Virus record (IMG/VR): IMGVR_UViG_3300011440_000049
Span: 1-29,039 of that record
Source of the DNA: a virus
Length of the DNA: 29,039 nt
Reading direction: 5' to 3' (one strand)
Positions 28,248-29,039 of the stretch are shown one piece after another. The notes below the pieces were generated by a model that was not told the DNA's origin, searched no databases, and saw only the letters and a list, made by a program, of their open reading frames with translations. Position numbers and translations under genes: made by a program. The first letter of the stretch is position 1; every line of letters begins with the position of its first letter.

Positions 28248-29039
28248 ATGTCTATAAACCTCAAGATACTATCCGAACGTATACGCAATGATATTGATAG
28301 GCATTGCGTTGAACTATACGCTGAAGAACACCGTAACCATTTAGGGGCCAGCGTAATAGGGCACGATTGCGAAGCCTATATTTGGCTAGCGTTTCGTTGG
28401 GCTAGAAAGGAAATATTCAGCGGACGTATGCTCCGGTTATTCAATCGGGGGCACCGCGAAGAACAGCGTTGTATTGAATATCTAAAGGGTATTGGTTTCA
28501 ATATCTATGACGCTCCGAATAACGAACAGTTCCGTATTGTGGGGTATGGGGGTCATTACGGAGGTTCAACGGATAGTATTGGGACAACACCGTATAAGGA
28601 TTTCCCGGAGCCTATGGTATTGGAATTCAAAACCCATAATTCTAAATCGTTTGCCGATTTGAAGGATAAGGGGCTACTCCGTTCCAAGCCCCGACACTAC
28701 GCCCAAATGTGTAGCTATGGACAAACCTACGGATATAAGAACGGATTATATTACGCCGTTGGCAAGAATGACGATGATATACATATTGAAGTTGTGAAGC
28801 TGGACTATACCCAAGCCGAGTACTTACACGCTAAGGCGGACAAGATCATTCGTTCAATGGTCCTACCGCCCCGCATTGCCCTACAAGAAACCTACTTCGA
28901 ATGTAAAATGTGCCCATTCGTAGGCGTATGCCATAGGGGAGAACGTCTTGACATTAGTTGCCGTTCGTGCTTCAATGCCGAACCCATTGATAACGGGCAA
29001 TGGTTCTGTAGACACTTTCAACAGACAATACCAACGGAG
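28248..29039 (+). CDS. Cas4-like PD-(D/E)XK exonuclease with Fe-S cluster motif, partial
   Basis: 264 residues to the right edge, still open. Metal-dependent nuclease residues: Gly-Ser-Thr-Asp109, Val-Leu-Glu126-Phe-Lys128, and Gln153 in Tyr-Ala-Gln-Met. Cys41 near the N-terminus plus Cys219-x2-Cys222-x5-Cys228 is the four-cysteine set that holds a 4Fe-4S cluster in Cas4 and AddB nucleases. Further Cys at 238, 241 and 254 could hold a second metal. It would supply single strands for the Sak4 and DUF669 proteins. The start at 28248 has GGGAA 4 bases upstream; TATATT at about 28230 may be a -10. Confidence 0.85.
   Translation, partial: MSINLKILSERIRNDIDRHCVELYAEEHRNHLGASVIGHDCEAYIWLAFRWARKEIFSGRMLRLFNRGHREEQRCIEYLKGIGFNIYDAPNNEQFRIVGYGGHYGGSTDSIGTTPYKDFPEPMVLEFKTHNSKSFADLKDKGLLRSKPRHYAQMCSYGQTYGYKNGLYYAVGKNDDDIHIEVVKLDYTQAEYLHAKADKIIRSMVLPPRIALQETYFECKMCPFVGVCHRGERLDISCRSCFNAEPIDNGQWFCRHFQQTIPTE

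Noticed and set aside
1-29039. tRNA genes, CRISPR arrays, insertion sequences, integrase or attachment sites
   Set aside because: No cloverleaf-like sequence, no regularly spaced identical repeats, and no transposase or recombinase motif was found in any frame.

Overview
This window is part of a tailed double-stranded DNA bacteriophage genome at roughly 50% G+C. It is densely packed, carries many small unknown genes, and has recognisable packaging, fibre, replication and recombination modules. I see no rRNA, tRNA, integrase, endolysin or bacterial housekeeping gene. Three things read from the sequence point to an alphaproteobacterial host. First, the promoters have the form TTGAC(A/T/G)-N16-18-TATATT or close to it, resembling the CTTGAC-N17-CTATAT type of that class. 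Second, seven promoters are preceded by a perfect TTAA-N7-TTAAC element, the published consensus of the alphaproteobacterial cell-cycle regulator CtrA. Third, the CcrM methylation site GANTC is almost absent: I find one copy, against about 113 expected by chance. Host assignment is an inference.

Layout. An AT-rich, repeat-rich region without a convincing gene (about 16,750-17,450) separates two divergent arms. The left arm is read on the minus strand, from 16.7 kb down to 1. It starts with an unknown gene and a run of overlapping small genes, two of which encode membrane proteins. It continues through single-promoter cassettes of small unknown genes, a VRR-NUC nuclease and a DUF932-like protein. 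Then come the virion genes: a conserved structural protein, a small baseplate-like protein, a 1132-residue collagen-containing fibre, a regulator-like protein, a possible lipoprotein, both terminase subunits, a DUF4055 portal, a Mu-F-like minor head protein and a partial scaffold protein cut by the left edge.

The right arm is read on the plus strand. It holds small unknown genes, a right-handed beta-helix protein of tailspike type, and more small genes each with its own promoter. A convergent primase-helicase gene follows on the minus strand. Last comes a recombination operon: two unknown genes and several small ones, a Sak4-type ATPase, a DUF669 single-strand-binding-type protein and a Cas4-like Fe-S exonuclease cut by the right edge.

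Regulation is the most distinctive aspect. Thirteen promoters on both arms carry a TTAAC-type element upstream of the -35 hexamer. In eleven of them the gap from the element to the -35 is either 16 bp or 25-26 bp, about one helical turn apart. The virion promoters (near 10.27 kb and 6.03 kb) and the divergent pair at 24.5 kb lack the element. This suggests two gene classes: an early or accessory set tied to a TTAA-N7-TTAAC binding protein, most simply host CtrA, and a late set controlled differently.
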